This document shows, one piece after another, positions 1-6,467 of a DNA stretch of 11,865 bases. Source of the stretch: an uncultured Collinsella sp. (GTDB lineage: Bacteria; Actinomycetota; Coriobacteriia; Coriobacteriales; Coriobacteriaceae). The notes beneath the pieces are model-generated. The model was given only the letters and a program-made list of their open reading frames with translations. It had not been told where the DNA came from and did not search any database. The DNA lies in NCBI GenBank assembly GCA_902495155.1, contig CABUWD010000065.1, forward strand, positions 1 through 11,865. The letters run 5' to 3'. A program made the translations under genes and the position numbers. Position 1 is the stretch's first letter. Every line of letters starts with the position of its first letter.

Positions 1-1
1 G

Positions 2-97
2 TTCCTCCTGCTGCATTTCGAGTGTCCGCGGGGACGCGGACGCAGATATAGACACGTGAGCTTGAAGATTGTAGGGAAATCAATGTTCAAATGTCAA
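2..97 (-). promoter_or_regulatory. Divergent promoter, hairpin leader and SD reading off the left edge
   Basis: Read on the minus strand there is a -35 TTGACA (plus 92-97), an 18-nt spacer and a -10 TACAAT (plus 68-73), a close match to the housekeeping sigma-factor consensus. The transcript would start near position 61. Its leader of about 60 nt holds a hairpin (22-43; GTCCGCG / CGCGGAC with a GGGA loop, extended by a G-T and a G-C pair) and ends with the strong Shine-Dalgarno AGGAGG (plus 2-7). The start codon must lie just outside the window. In most bacteria the gene diverging from the dnaA side is rpmH (ribosomal protein L34), so rpmH is the likely target. That identity is inferred from gene order only. 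Confidence 0.75.
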
Positions 98-192
98 GAA
101 ATCAAAGGTAAAAGGTTGCGCAGTTCACACGGTTCCCCCATAAGCCAAGCTCGATTTAGCGGTGCATGGCAACTTTTCACGATATTTCATCG

Positions 193-265
193 AGTTTTCA
201 ACAGGTCATGTTGGCAATGTTGATAACTTTTCGTCGGTTTTCCAAAGTTTTCAACAGGTTTTGAA
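193..265. promoter_or_regulatory. Left origin subregion: cluster of DnaA-box-like sites
   Basis: Three sites share the core TTWTCAACA: TTTTCAACA at 195-203 (plus), TTATCAACA on the minus strand at 218-226 (one mismatch from the E. coli consensus TTATCCACA), and TTTTCAACA at 248-256 (plus). TTTTCCAAA at 238-246 abuts the last one. The two identical plus-strand sites share AGTTTTCAACAGG and are 53 bp apart, about five helical turns. The stretch 246-265 recurs in the dnaA-dnaN gap with 17 of 20 bases identical. Position, clustering and the recurrence favour DnaA binding. They could also autoregulate the downstream ATPase-dnaA transcript. I see no convincing plus-strand -35/-10 pair in 98-340, and nothing else recognisable there. 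Confidence 0.6.
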
Positions 266-340
266 AGTTTGTCGAAAGATGAGAAACATTGCACGGTGAG
301 CTACTATTTGTTCGAAACCTTTTGGAAGATTGCGAGCGGC

Positions 341-1693
341 ATGTCTGACGACTTTTACACCATGGTCGATTCCGGAGACCCGGCACCCGACAACGAGCAC
401 ATCACCGGCATGCGCGAAGAGCGTGAGGAAGGCGAGCAGACAACCACGCAGGCGCCAAAAGCCATGTACGCCGCGCGCATCGCCGTCTATGACGACATGC
501 TGTCGACACCGCGTGTGATCGTCATTGATCCGCAAGATGTCCGCACGTATTTGGAAGAGACGACCAACACCGTCTACCAGTGCATGAAAGAACAAGGTGG
601 CCATATCTCGCTCATGGTCATCCGCGAGATTGTCGAAAACTTTATCCACGCGCACTTTGCCGAGCCCATCATCTCGATTCTGGACGGCGGAGACACCATC
701 CGCTTTGCTGACCAAGGACCCGGCATCGACGACAAGGAACGCGCTTTCGACTTTGGCGTTACCAGCGCAAACAGCAAGATGAAGCGCTATATCCGTGGAA
801 CCGGAGCAGGGTTTCCCATGGTGCAGGAGTATTTGGAAAACGCCGGCGGTGCCGTATCCATCGAGGACAACATGGGCAACGGCACCGTGGTTACGGTAAG
901 CCTGAACCCTAAACGCGTGCAGGAAATCGAGCGTGCCGGCGGACGCGGCGCTGCCGTGCGGCCCGAGACGGAACAGCCCACATATCCCCTGCCGGGAGCT
1001 TTTGCGCAGCAGCCCATGGCAACGCAGCAGATGCAGCCCCCCGTGGGACAGATGCAGCAGCCCGGAATGCTTCCTACACAAGAGCCCCAGGCGACATCGA
1101 TGTCGATGCTGCCAAACATGCCAGAGACCATGCCGCTGGCGGATCAGGATGCAGCAGCAATGCAGCAGGCAACGGGGGCACCGGGCGGCCAGCAAATGGG
1201 CTATCAGCCGTACCAACAGGGATATCCATATCAGCAGATGTCGCCACTGGGGTATGGCCAGCAGTTCCCGCAGCAGTACCAGCAGGGATATCAGCAGCCG
1301 TACCAGCAGATGCCGCAGCAGCAGTACAACTCTTGGGCCCAGCAGATGCCTCCGCAGCCTTACCAACAGTGGCCTCAAAGTTTTCAACAGCAAATGCCGC
1401 CGATGCAGAGTTCTCAACAACCAGCAGCTCAAATGATGTATCCTAATGCAGCAAATCAGTATGCGCAGCCACAACCGGACGTGTTCGTAAGCGATCGCGG
1501 CAACGCCGCGCTAGGCTATCTGGCGCAAAATCAAGCGTGCGGTGCAACCGATCTGGCGAGGGCGTTTGGAAACTCGGCCCCCACTTGGTCACGCACGCTC
1601 AATGACTTGGCGCAGGCCGGCTTGGTCATCAAGCATGGCCAGAAATACCATCTGACCGAACTCGGCGCCGCTCGCGTGCGAGCTCAGAGCTAA
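341..1693 (+). CDS. GHKL-type ATPase with Gln/Tyr-rich linker and C-terminal winged helix
   Basis: About 450 residues when started at ATG 341, which has a weak GGAAG upstream; the frame stays open to TTG 269, with GTG 296 also possible, so the start is uncertain. Residues about 60-205 form a GHKL (anti-sigma/histidine-kinase type) ATP-binding domain: N-box REIVENF (E99, N100), G1 box D124-Q-G126-P-G128, and G2 box GTGAGF (153-158). No phospho-acceptor histidine domain is visible. Residues about 206-379 are low complexity, rich in Gln, Pro, Met and Tyr (repeated YQQ/PYQQ). Residues about 380-450 look like a winged helix (ATDLARAFGNSAPTWSRTL, then GLVIKHGQKYHLTELG). It ends 15 nt before dnaA and is probably co-transcribed with it. 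A role as a nucleotide-controlled DNA-binding regulator of initiation or of dnaA expression is inference; I do not recognise a named family. Confidence 0.85.
   Translation: MSDDFYTMVDSGDPAPDNEHITGMREEREEGEQTTTQAPKAMYAARIAVYDDMLSTPRVIVIDPQDVRTYLEETTNTVYQCMKEQGGHISLMVIREIVENFIHAHFAEPIISILDGGDTIRFADQGPGIDDKERAFDFGVTSANSKMKRYIRGTGAGFPMVQEYLENAGGAVSIEDNMGNGTVVTVSLNPKRVQEIERAGGRGAAVRPETEQPTYPLPGAFAQQPMATQQMQPPVGQMQQPGMLPTQEPQATSMSMLPNMPETMPLADQDAAAMQQATGAPGGQQMGYQPYQQGYPYQQMSPLGYGQQFPQQYQQGYQQPYQQMPQQQYNSWAQQMPPQPYQQWPQSFQQQMPPMQSSQQPAAQMMYPNAANQYAQPQPDVFVSDRGNAALGYLAQNQACGATDLARAFGNSAPTWSRTLNDLAQAGLVIKHGQKYHLTELGAARVRAQS
1377..1419 (+). promoter_or_regulatory. Two DnaA-box-like sites inside the ATPase gene
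   Basis: AAAGTTTTCAACAG at 1377-1390 contains the exact TTTTCAACA core (1381-1389) seen in both intergenic origin parts, including the flanking bases. TTCTCAACA at 1411-1419 differs from it by one base, and the two start 30 bp apart. They lie in the low-complexity linker-coding part, where CAACAG also encodes Gln-Gln, so codon content alone could explain part of the match. The AAAGTTTT flank is not forced by that. Binding by DnaA is a hypothesis. Confidence 0.35.
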
Positions 1694-1708
1694 AGAACGG
1701 GAGAGACA

Positions 1709-3433
1709 GTGGACGAGGAAGCAAGCATCATCCTGGGGGATGCCATCGCCTTTTGTCAGCGCGACGGCCAAGATGCACGCCTCATCAACATGCTGGGGCA
1801 ATCGCGTGCCATAAGCCTGACCGAAGATACGCTCACGATCGAGGCCCCCTCGCGCTTTGCCATCGCGCAGCTCAAAAAGCATCAGCCGACTATTGAGGCC
1901 TATCTGGAAGAAATCGCCTTTGCACCGATTGCGCTCGACATCGTGGCACCGCAAGGCGCCGCGACGGAATCCGCTGCCGCGACGGCGGCCGCCGCGGCTC
2001 CCGCTGCTTCCCCGGCGGTGTCGGCCTCCGCAGGCGACGTGCCGACAATCGAGCACCAGCACAGCGATGTTTCCCGTGAAACCATGGCACCGTTGCCGAC
2101 CGCGGCGGCGACGCCAGCGAACGCACCCGTCACGCACATGCCAATCGCTCACGACGCAGCGGCGAGCGCGGATTCGGGCATTGCAATCAAGAACACACTC
2201 TCGGCCGATGATTTTCGTCGCATGATGAACCAGATGAAGGGCGGAGCGCCGGCTAAATCCACGCAAGCTGCGGCCCCCGCTTCACCCGTGCCAGCACCGA
2301 CCGTGCCGGCCGAGCAGAATACGGATGGAGCCCCGCTCGCCGCGAACTCAAAATTTACCTTTGAGAACTTTGTCTACGGCCCCGAGAACAGCCATGCCTA
2401 TCGCTCGGCACTCAAGTTTGCCGCCCTCGCGGACGAGCGCGGCACGTGCACATCACTGTTCATCTACGGCAAATCGGGCCTGGGCAAGACGCACCTACTG
2501 CTTGCCATCAAAAACGAGCTCGCCGAGAAGTCGCCCGAGATCAAGGTCAAGTATGCCAACTCCCAGGCATATCTGGACGACCTGATGACCGAGTTCGACC
2601 GCCAAAAGAAGAGCAACGCCCCCATCATGCAGGCGTACCACGGCGTGGACGTGCTCATCATCGATGACATCCAAAACATCATCGGCAAGCGCGCGAGCGT
2701 GGACTACTTTTTCCAGCTCATGGACGAGTTCATCCGCAACAACAAGAAGGTCGTCATCGCGGCAGACCGTGCCCCCAAGGACCTGAGCATGGACGAGCGT
2801 CTGACCAGCCGCTTCAACGCCGGCATGCTCTGCCTGGTCGCAGAGCCCAGCTACGAGATGAAATACAAGATCTTGCAGCGCTATTACGAGAACACCATCG
2901 TCGCCGCTCCCGAGGCAGGCGACGACTCGCTGCTGGCGGCCTATGGGGGCGACGGCGGACACCTGACCGACGAGCACTTTAAACACATGGCCGAGGTCTC
3001 GGGCACCAACATCCGCGAACTCGAGAGCTTTTGCGAGCGCTGCGCCGGCGAGGCGGGCGACCGCGAGCGCGAGGGCGGGGAGCTCACCTTTGACGATATC
3101 GACGCCATCGCCAGCCAGTACTTCGACACATCGGCCAAAAAGATCAACGTCCAGACGGTTCAGTCCGTCATCGAAGAGCAGTACGGCGTGACGCACGAGG
3201 AGCTCATCGGCCCGCGACGCAACGCCAATATCGCCAAGGCACGCCACATTGCCATCTATCTGGCCATCGAGATGTGCGAGATGACGACCACGGCGGTGGG
3301 CGCCGAATTTGGCAACCGCAACCACTCGACCGTCAGCACGAGTTACAAAAAGGTTCAGAAGATGATCCAGGAAGACCGCACCGTCACCGAAGATCTCAAA
3401 TCGTTGCGCGATAAAATTACACTGCGCTCGTAG
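1709..3433 (+). CDS. dnaA: Chromosomal replication initiator protein DnaA
   Basis: Cytoplasmic AAA+ protein that binds oriC, melts it and recruits the helicase. The GTG start follows GGGAGAG (1699-1705). At 574 residues it is longer than the usual 440-520 because of a long Ala/Pro/Thr-rich domain II (about 90-210). Domain I is about 1-85. Domain III starts near FTFENFVYGPEN and has Walker A GKSGLGKT (254-261), Walker B VLIIDD (315-320), box VII-like LTSRFNAG and sensor 2 GTNIRELES (R436). Domain IV (about 475-574) has LIGPRR and the DnaA signature FGNRNHSTV. That signature departs from the usual RDHTTV: the position equivalent to E. coli D433 is Asn538, and T435 is Ser540. It follows the ATPase gene by 15 nt and is separated from dnaN by the probable oriC core. 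Confidence 0.97.
   Translation: MDEEASIILGDAIAFCQRDGQDARLINMLGQSRAISLTEDTLTIEAPSRFAIAQLKKHQPTIEAYLEEIAFAPIALDIVAPQGAATESAAATAAAAAPAASPAVSASAGDVPTIEHQHSDVSRETMAPLPTAAATPANAPVTHMPIAHDAAASADSGIAIKNTLSADDFRRMMNQMKGGAPAKSTQAAAPASPVPAPTVPAEQNTDGAPLAANSKFTFENFVYGPENSHAYRSALKFAALADERGTCTSLFIYGKSGLGKTHLLLAIKNELAEKSPEIKVKYANSQAYLDDLMTEFDRQKKSNAPIMQAYHGVDVLIIDDIQNIIGKRASVDYFFQLMDEFIRNNKKVVIAADRAPKDLSMDERLTSRFNAGMLCLVAEPSYEMKYKILQRYYENTIVAAPEAGDDSLLAAYGGDGGHLTDEHFKHMAEVSGTNIRELESFCERCAGEAGDREREGGELTFDDIDAIASQYFDTSAKKINVQTVQSVIEEQYGVTHEELIGPRRNANIAKARHIAIYLAIEMCEMTTTAVGAEFGNRNHSTVSTSYKKVQKMIQEDRTVTEDLKSLRDKITLRS
2068..2083. promoter_or_regulatory. Candidate parS (ParB-binding) site within dnaA
   Basis: TGTTTCCCGTGAAACC matches the widely conserved 16-bp parS consensus TGTTTCACGTGAAACA at 14 of 16 positions and keeps the palindromic GTTTC/GAAAC core. 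It lies in the part of dnaA coding for the unconserved domain II (residues 121-125 read VSRET), where protein constraint is low. ParB-parS systems place such sites close to oriC to nucleate the partition complex. I saw no other site of this quality in the window. ParB itself is not in the window; it is usually encoded on the other side of the origin. Confidence 0.7.
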
Positions 3434-3671
3434 GGAAATAGAGACACCTGTTGAAAACTTGTCAAAACCACGGGCATAAGGTGTCTAAAACCCAACCCGC
3501 GGTGATGAAAAGTTTTGCGCAGGTTTTGAACGTGGAAAACCACCCCTGTTGCACACAGGTTGCTGTCGATTCTCTTTCTGGGTCTGACCTGCGTCTTTGG
3601 GAGTAATCAACAGTTTCGTCAGTGCTATTACTATTATTAAGATATTTATATCTATAGAAAGGTATTAAAAG
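3434..3671. other. oriC: Probable oriC core (dnaA-dnaN intergenic region)
   Basis: This is the classical position of a bacterial origin. Going towards dnaN it holds: TTTTCAACA on the minus strand at 3449-3457, inside CCTGTTGAAAACTT; an inverted repeat AGGTGTC (3443-3449 / 3479-3485) around that site; AGTTTT-NNN-CAGGTTTTGAA at 3511-3530, a near copy of 246-265; a minus-strand TTTTCCACG at 3531-3539 (one mismatch from the cyanobacterial-type TTTTCCACA); CCTGT/ACAGG arms at 3545-3559; TAATCAACA at 3604-3612; then the triplet run and AT-rich tract. The dnaN ribosome-binding site GAAAGG (3657-3662) closes the region. Origin function is inferred from position and motifs. Confidence 0.8.
3604..3656 (+). 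other. DnaA-trio run and AT-rich DNA unwinding element
   Basis: A box-like TAATCAACA (3604-3612) is followed by a 12-nt spacer and then by CTATTACTATTATTA (3625-3639). The complementary strand reads 3'-GAT AAT GAT AAT AAT-5', five consecutive triplets fitting the DnaA-trio pattern 3'-(G/A)A(T/C)-5' described for Bacillus subtilis and other bacteria, where DnaA loads onto single strand next to its boxes. A strongly AT-rich stretch with GATATTTATATC follows (3641-3652). The order box, trios, AT-rich tract, dnaN is the one expected for origin melting in the dnaN direction. Confidence 0.65.
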
Positions 3672-4775
3672 ATGAAGTTCACCGTCAGCCAGAGCTCGCT
3701 TACACAAGCCATCGGCGTCGTTATGAAGGGTGTCGCTTCGGCATCCACCCTTCCCATCCTGTCGGGCGTGCTCGTCAAGGCGCAAGACGGCATCTTGGAA
3801 TTCCAGACCTCTAACTACACCATCTCGATCCGTCATCGCATCGCGGCGCATGTCGAAGAAGAGGGCGAGATGGTTATCCCCTGTAAGATGCTCTCCAATA
3901 TCACCAAGACTCTCCCCGATGCCCCGGTCACCTTTGAGCTGTCCGAGCGCCAGGTGCTGATTGGTTGCGAGAAGAGCTCTTTCCGCCTGAACACGCTCGA
4001 TGCCAATGACTTCCCCGAGTTTCCGGCCTATGCCATCGAGAGTGCCGTGGAGCTGCCGACCGATATCTTGTCCGAGATGGTCGGCCGCGTGTGGCGCGTT
4101 ACCTCGACCGACAAGGCCCGCCCCATCCTGGGCGGCGTGCACATGAAGGTCGAGAACAACACCGTGCGCCTGGTGGCGACCGATTCCTTTCGCTTGGCCG
4201 TGTGCGATACGCAGGTCGAGACCTCGACCCTCGAGGGCTCCTTTGAACTCAACGTTCCGGCCGACGCCTTTAACGACGCACTGAACATCATGGCCAGCCA
4301 GGCGACCATCATGATCGGGGCTACCGACACCCAGGTCGTCTTCGAGGCCGGCAACACCACCTACGTGTCGCGCCGCATCGAGGGCGTGTACCCCAACTAC
4401 AAGCAGCTCATCCCCGATTCGTGCGTGACGAGCGTCAAGATCGACGTCGCCGCCTTTAACGCCGCCCTCAAGCGCGTGGCCGTCATCGCGAGCGCCAACC
4501 CCGCCGTCAAGTTCGAGATCGATGTCGAGAACGGGCAGATGGGCCTGTCCTCCATTTCCAATGACCAGGACCTTGCGCAGGAGACGATCGATGTCGAGGC
4601 CGAGGGCGAGTCGGGCACCATCGCCTTCAACTACCACTACATCTTCGGCTGCCTCAATGCCCTGTCCAAGGAGAAGGAGATCACGCTGGAGCTCAAGAGC
4701 TACTCGCAAGCGGGCATCTTCAAGTCCTACGACAAGATCAACTACCTGTACCTGGTCATGCCGGTCCGCATCTAG
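3672..4775 (+). CDS. dnaN: DNA polymerase III sliding clamp (beta subunit)
   Basis: Ring-shaped clamp, a homodimer in this family, that tethers the replicative polymerase and many repair proteins to DNA. At 367 residues it has the usual length for three repeated clamp domains. It starts MKFTVSQSSL, has the typical first-domain segment LPILSGVLV, and ends with YLVMPVRI. The C-terminal MPVRI corresponds to the conserved MPMRL-type end that lines the peptide-binding pocket in this family. ATG 3672 has GAAAGG at a 9-nt spacing. recF starts 9 nt after the stop, so dnaN, recF and dciA form one operon. Any promoter would lie inside the AT-rich origin tract, and I cannot pick out a clear one there. 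Confidence 0.97.
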   Translation: MKFTVSQSSLTQAIGVVMKGVASASTLPILSGVLVKAQDGILEFQTSNYTISIRHRIAAHVEEEGEMVIPCKMLSNITKTLPDAPVTFELSERQVLIGCEKSSFRLNTLDANDFPEFPAYAIESAVELPTDILSEMVGRVWRVTSTDKARPILGGVHMKVENNTVRLVATDSFRLAVCDTQVETSTLEGSFELNVPADAFNDALNIMASQATIMIGATDTQVVFEAGNTTYVSRRIEGVYPNYKQLIPDSCVTSVKIDVAAFNAALKRVAVIASANPAVKFEIDVENGQMGLSSISNDQDLAQETIDVEAEGESGTIAFNYHYIFGCLNALSKEKEITLELKSYSQAGIFKSYDKINYLYLVMPVRI

Positions 4776-4784
4776 CGTTGCGCC

Positions 4785-5891
4785 ATGACCATGTTCGCCC
4801 GCGATCTTTCCGTCGCGCACTACCGCAGTTTCGAGAGCTATCGTCTTGCCCTGGACGAGGGCGTGACGATACTTGCGGGACCCAACGCGGCGGGAAAGAC
4901 CAATCTCATAGAGGCGCTGCAGCTGCTGACGAGCGGCGCCTCGTTTAGGCATCCGACCGCAGCCGAGCTCGTCCATGATGGCGTGGGCTCGTGCAAGGTC
5001 GAGCTGAGGCTCGAGGGCGACGGCCGCGTGCTTGATATGGGATTGAGCGTGGAGGACGGTAAGCGCTCGTTTAGCCGCAACGGCAAGAGGTGCTCTGCCG
5101 CCGGTGTGCGCGGGGCTCTGCCGAGCGTGCTGTTTTGCCCCGACCATCTGGACATGGTTAAGCGAGGCGCCAGTGTGCGCCGCGCCGCCCTCGACGACTT
5201 TGGCATGCAACTGAGCGCACGCTATGCCGATCTTGCGAGCACCTATGGTCGCTGCGTGACCCAGCGCAACGCCTTGCTCAAGGAAACCTGGTGCTGCCGC
5301 GAGATGCTCGGCGCGTGGAACGATTCGATTGCCCGCGCGGGCGCGGCTCTGCTCGTGCACCGGTTGGCCCTGCTCGACCGGCTGGCGGGCCATGTGCGTA
5401 CTGCCTATGGGCAAGTGGCGTCCGGTGAAGCCGCCAACGTGTCCTATGCGTCCACGCTGGGGGATTTGCCCCAGATCGATGATCGCGAAGAGCTGAAGGG
5501 CTGGGCGTACGAGCGCATGCTGGCTGCCCTTGATGGGCACGCCGACGAGGAAATTCGCCGCGGCGTGACGTTGGTGGGACCGCATCGCGACGAGATTGAA
5601 TTTACCGTGGCGGGTCGCTCCGCTCGTTCATTTGCCAGCCAAGGACAGCAGCGAACGTTGGTTCTGGCCTGGAAGGTGGCCGAGGTGGCCGTGGCTCGCG
5701 ATGTTCTGGGTACTGCTCCGCTGTTGCTTCTGGACGACGTGATGAGCGAGCTCGACGGCGAGCGCCGCGGTGCTTTTCTGCGGCTGATCGGCGATGATAT
5801 CCAGACGGTCATAACCACGACCAACCTGGGATACTTTACCGATGACCTGCTTGATCGAGCCAAGGTGGTGAGCATGGGTGAGACGTGCTAA
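4785..5891 (+). CDS. recF: DNA replication and repair ATPase RecF
   Basis: SMC-like ABC ATPase that acts with RecO and RecR to load RecA at single-strand gaps behind stalled forks. At 368 residues it is of normal length. Walker A is GPNAAGKTN (32-40; Ala where many RecFs have Gly), the ABC signature SQGQQRTL starts at 285, and Walker B LLLLDD ends with D317-D318, followed by the D-loop VMSELDGERR. ATG 4785 is only 9 nt from the dnaN stop and has no recognisable Shine-Dalgarno; ATG 4791 in frame is an alternative. Translation is therefore probably coupled to dnaN. Its last 14 nt overlap the next gene. Confidence 0.96.
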   Translation: MTMFARDLSVAHYRSFESYRLALDEGVTILAGPNAAGKTNLIEALQLLTSGASFRHPTAAELVHDGVGSCKVELRLEGDGRVLDMGLSVEDGKRSFSRNGKRCSAAGVRGALPSVLFCPDHLDMVKRGASVRRAALDDFGMQLSARYADLASTYGRCVTQRNALLKETWCCREMLGAWNDSIARAGAALLVHRLALLDRLAGHVRTAYGQVASGEAANVSYASTLGDLPQIDDREELKGWAYERMLAALDGHADEEIRRGVTLVGPHRDEIEFTVAGRSARSFASQGQQRTLVLAWKVAEVAVARDVLGTAPLLLLDDVMSELDGERRGAFLRLIGDDIQTVITTTNLGYFTDDLLDRAKVVSMGETC

Positions 5892-6441
5892 TTACGAGCG
5901 CGAGAGCGAAACGGTCGCCTTCAGTGGCTTTTTGAACGCAGAGCGCCAGCGCATCCTGGCGGCTGCGACCCCTGAGCGCCGTGCGCAGATGGAGGCCGCC
6001 GAGGAGTCGCGCGCGGTCTATCGCGCGTGGAACGCGGTGTGCTCGGGCACGCGCGAGGGGCGGCATGTGACGGGTCTGCGCTACCTGCCCGAGTCCAATG
6101 AGCTGCTGGTATATCTCGATTCTCCCTCGTGGACGCAGGAAATGACGCTGTTGCGTGAGATCATCCGCGCGCGCATGGAGCGCGCCGGTGCTCATGTGGA
6201 CGGCCTGGTGTTCAAAACCACCGCACCCGGTCACACACCGCCCGCCGCCAAGGAGCGCCTGCGCCCGGCGACGACCGAGCGCCCACCGGCCCCGCACGCC
6301 GACCTCAGTGAGGCCGAGCGCACCGAGATTGAGCGCCAGGTGGCGCCCATCGAAGACCAAAAACTGCGCGAGGCCCTCGAGAACGCCATGAGAGCCAGTG
6401 CCGAGTGGGCCAAGGGCGTGCAGAGCAAAAAAGAGCCTTAA
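5878..6441 (+). CDS. dciA: DUF721/DciA-family protein, probable replicative helicase loader
   Basis: 187 residues from GTG 5878, which overlaps the end of recF by 14 nt; AAGGTGG (5862-5868) inside recF is a plausible Shine-Dalgarno. Residues about 45-115 carry the DUF721 pattern: W in YRAWNAV, a Gly, a His in GRHVTGL, then LLVYLDSPSWTQEM, an amphipathic helix and VDGLVF. DUF721 proteins include DciA, shown in proteobacteria and mycobacteria to act with the replicative helicase DnaB in bacteria lacking DnaC or DnaI. The recF-DUF721-gyrB order is typical of actinobacteria. The tail (116-187) is Pro-rich and then charged, predicted helical. Helicase loading here is inferred from the family; no DnaC/DnaI-type loader is in the window. 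Confidence 0.85.
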   Translation: MRRANYERESETVAFSGFLNAERQRILAAATPERRAQMEAAEESRAVYRAWNAVCSGTREGRHVTGLRYLPESNELLVYLDSPSWTQEMTLLREIIRARMERAGAHVDGLVFKTTAPGHTPPAAKERLRPATTERPPAPHADLSEAERTEIERQVAPIEDQKLREALENAMRASAEWAKGVQSKKEP

Positions 6442-6467
6442 ATCGCATCTGGTGGCCTTGTAGAGCC

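Noticed and set aside
116..144. TTGCGC-17-CATAAG as a plus-strand promoter for the ATPase-dnaA transcript
   Set aside because: Weak matches at both hexamers; not good enough to call.
642..650. TTATCCACG, one mismatch from the E. coli DnaA box
   Set aside because: It lies in conserved N-box-proximal coding sequence (FIHAHF), is isolated, and does not share the CAACAG form of the other sites; probably chance.
251..1474. A 407-codon minus-strand open frame opposite the ATPase gene
   Set aside because: Its Leu/Arg/His-rich sequence is the expected antisense of the Gln/Pro-rich linker; the plus frame has real N, G1 and G2 boxes.
3462..5585. A 707-codon open frame on the minus strand across dnaN, recF and the origin gap
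   Set aside because: It runs antisense to two genes with clear catalytic motifs, shows no recognisable domain, and arises from GC-rich third codon positions.
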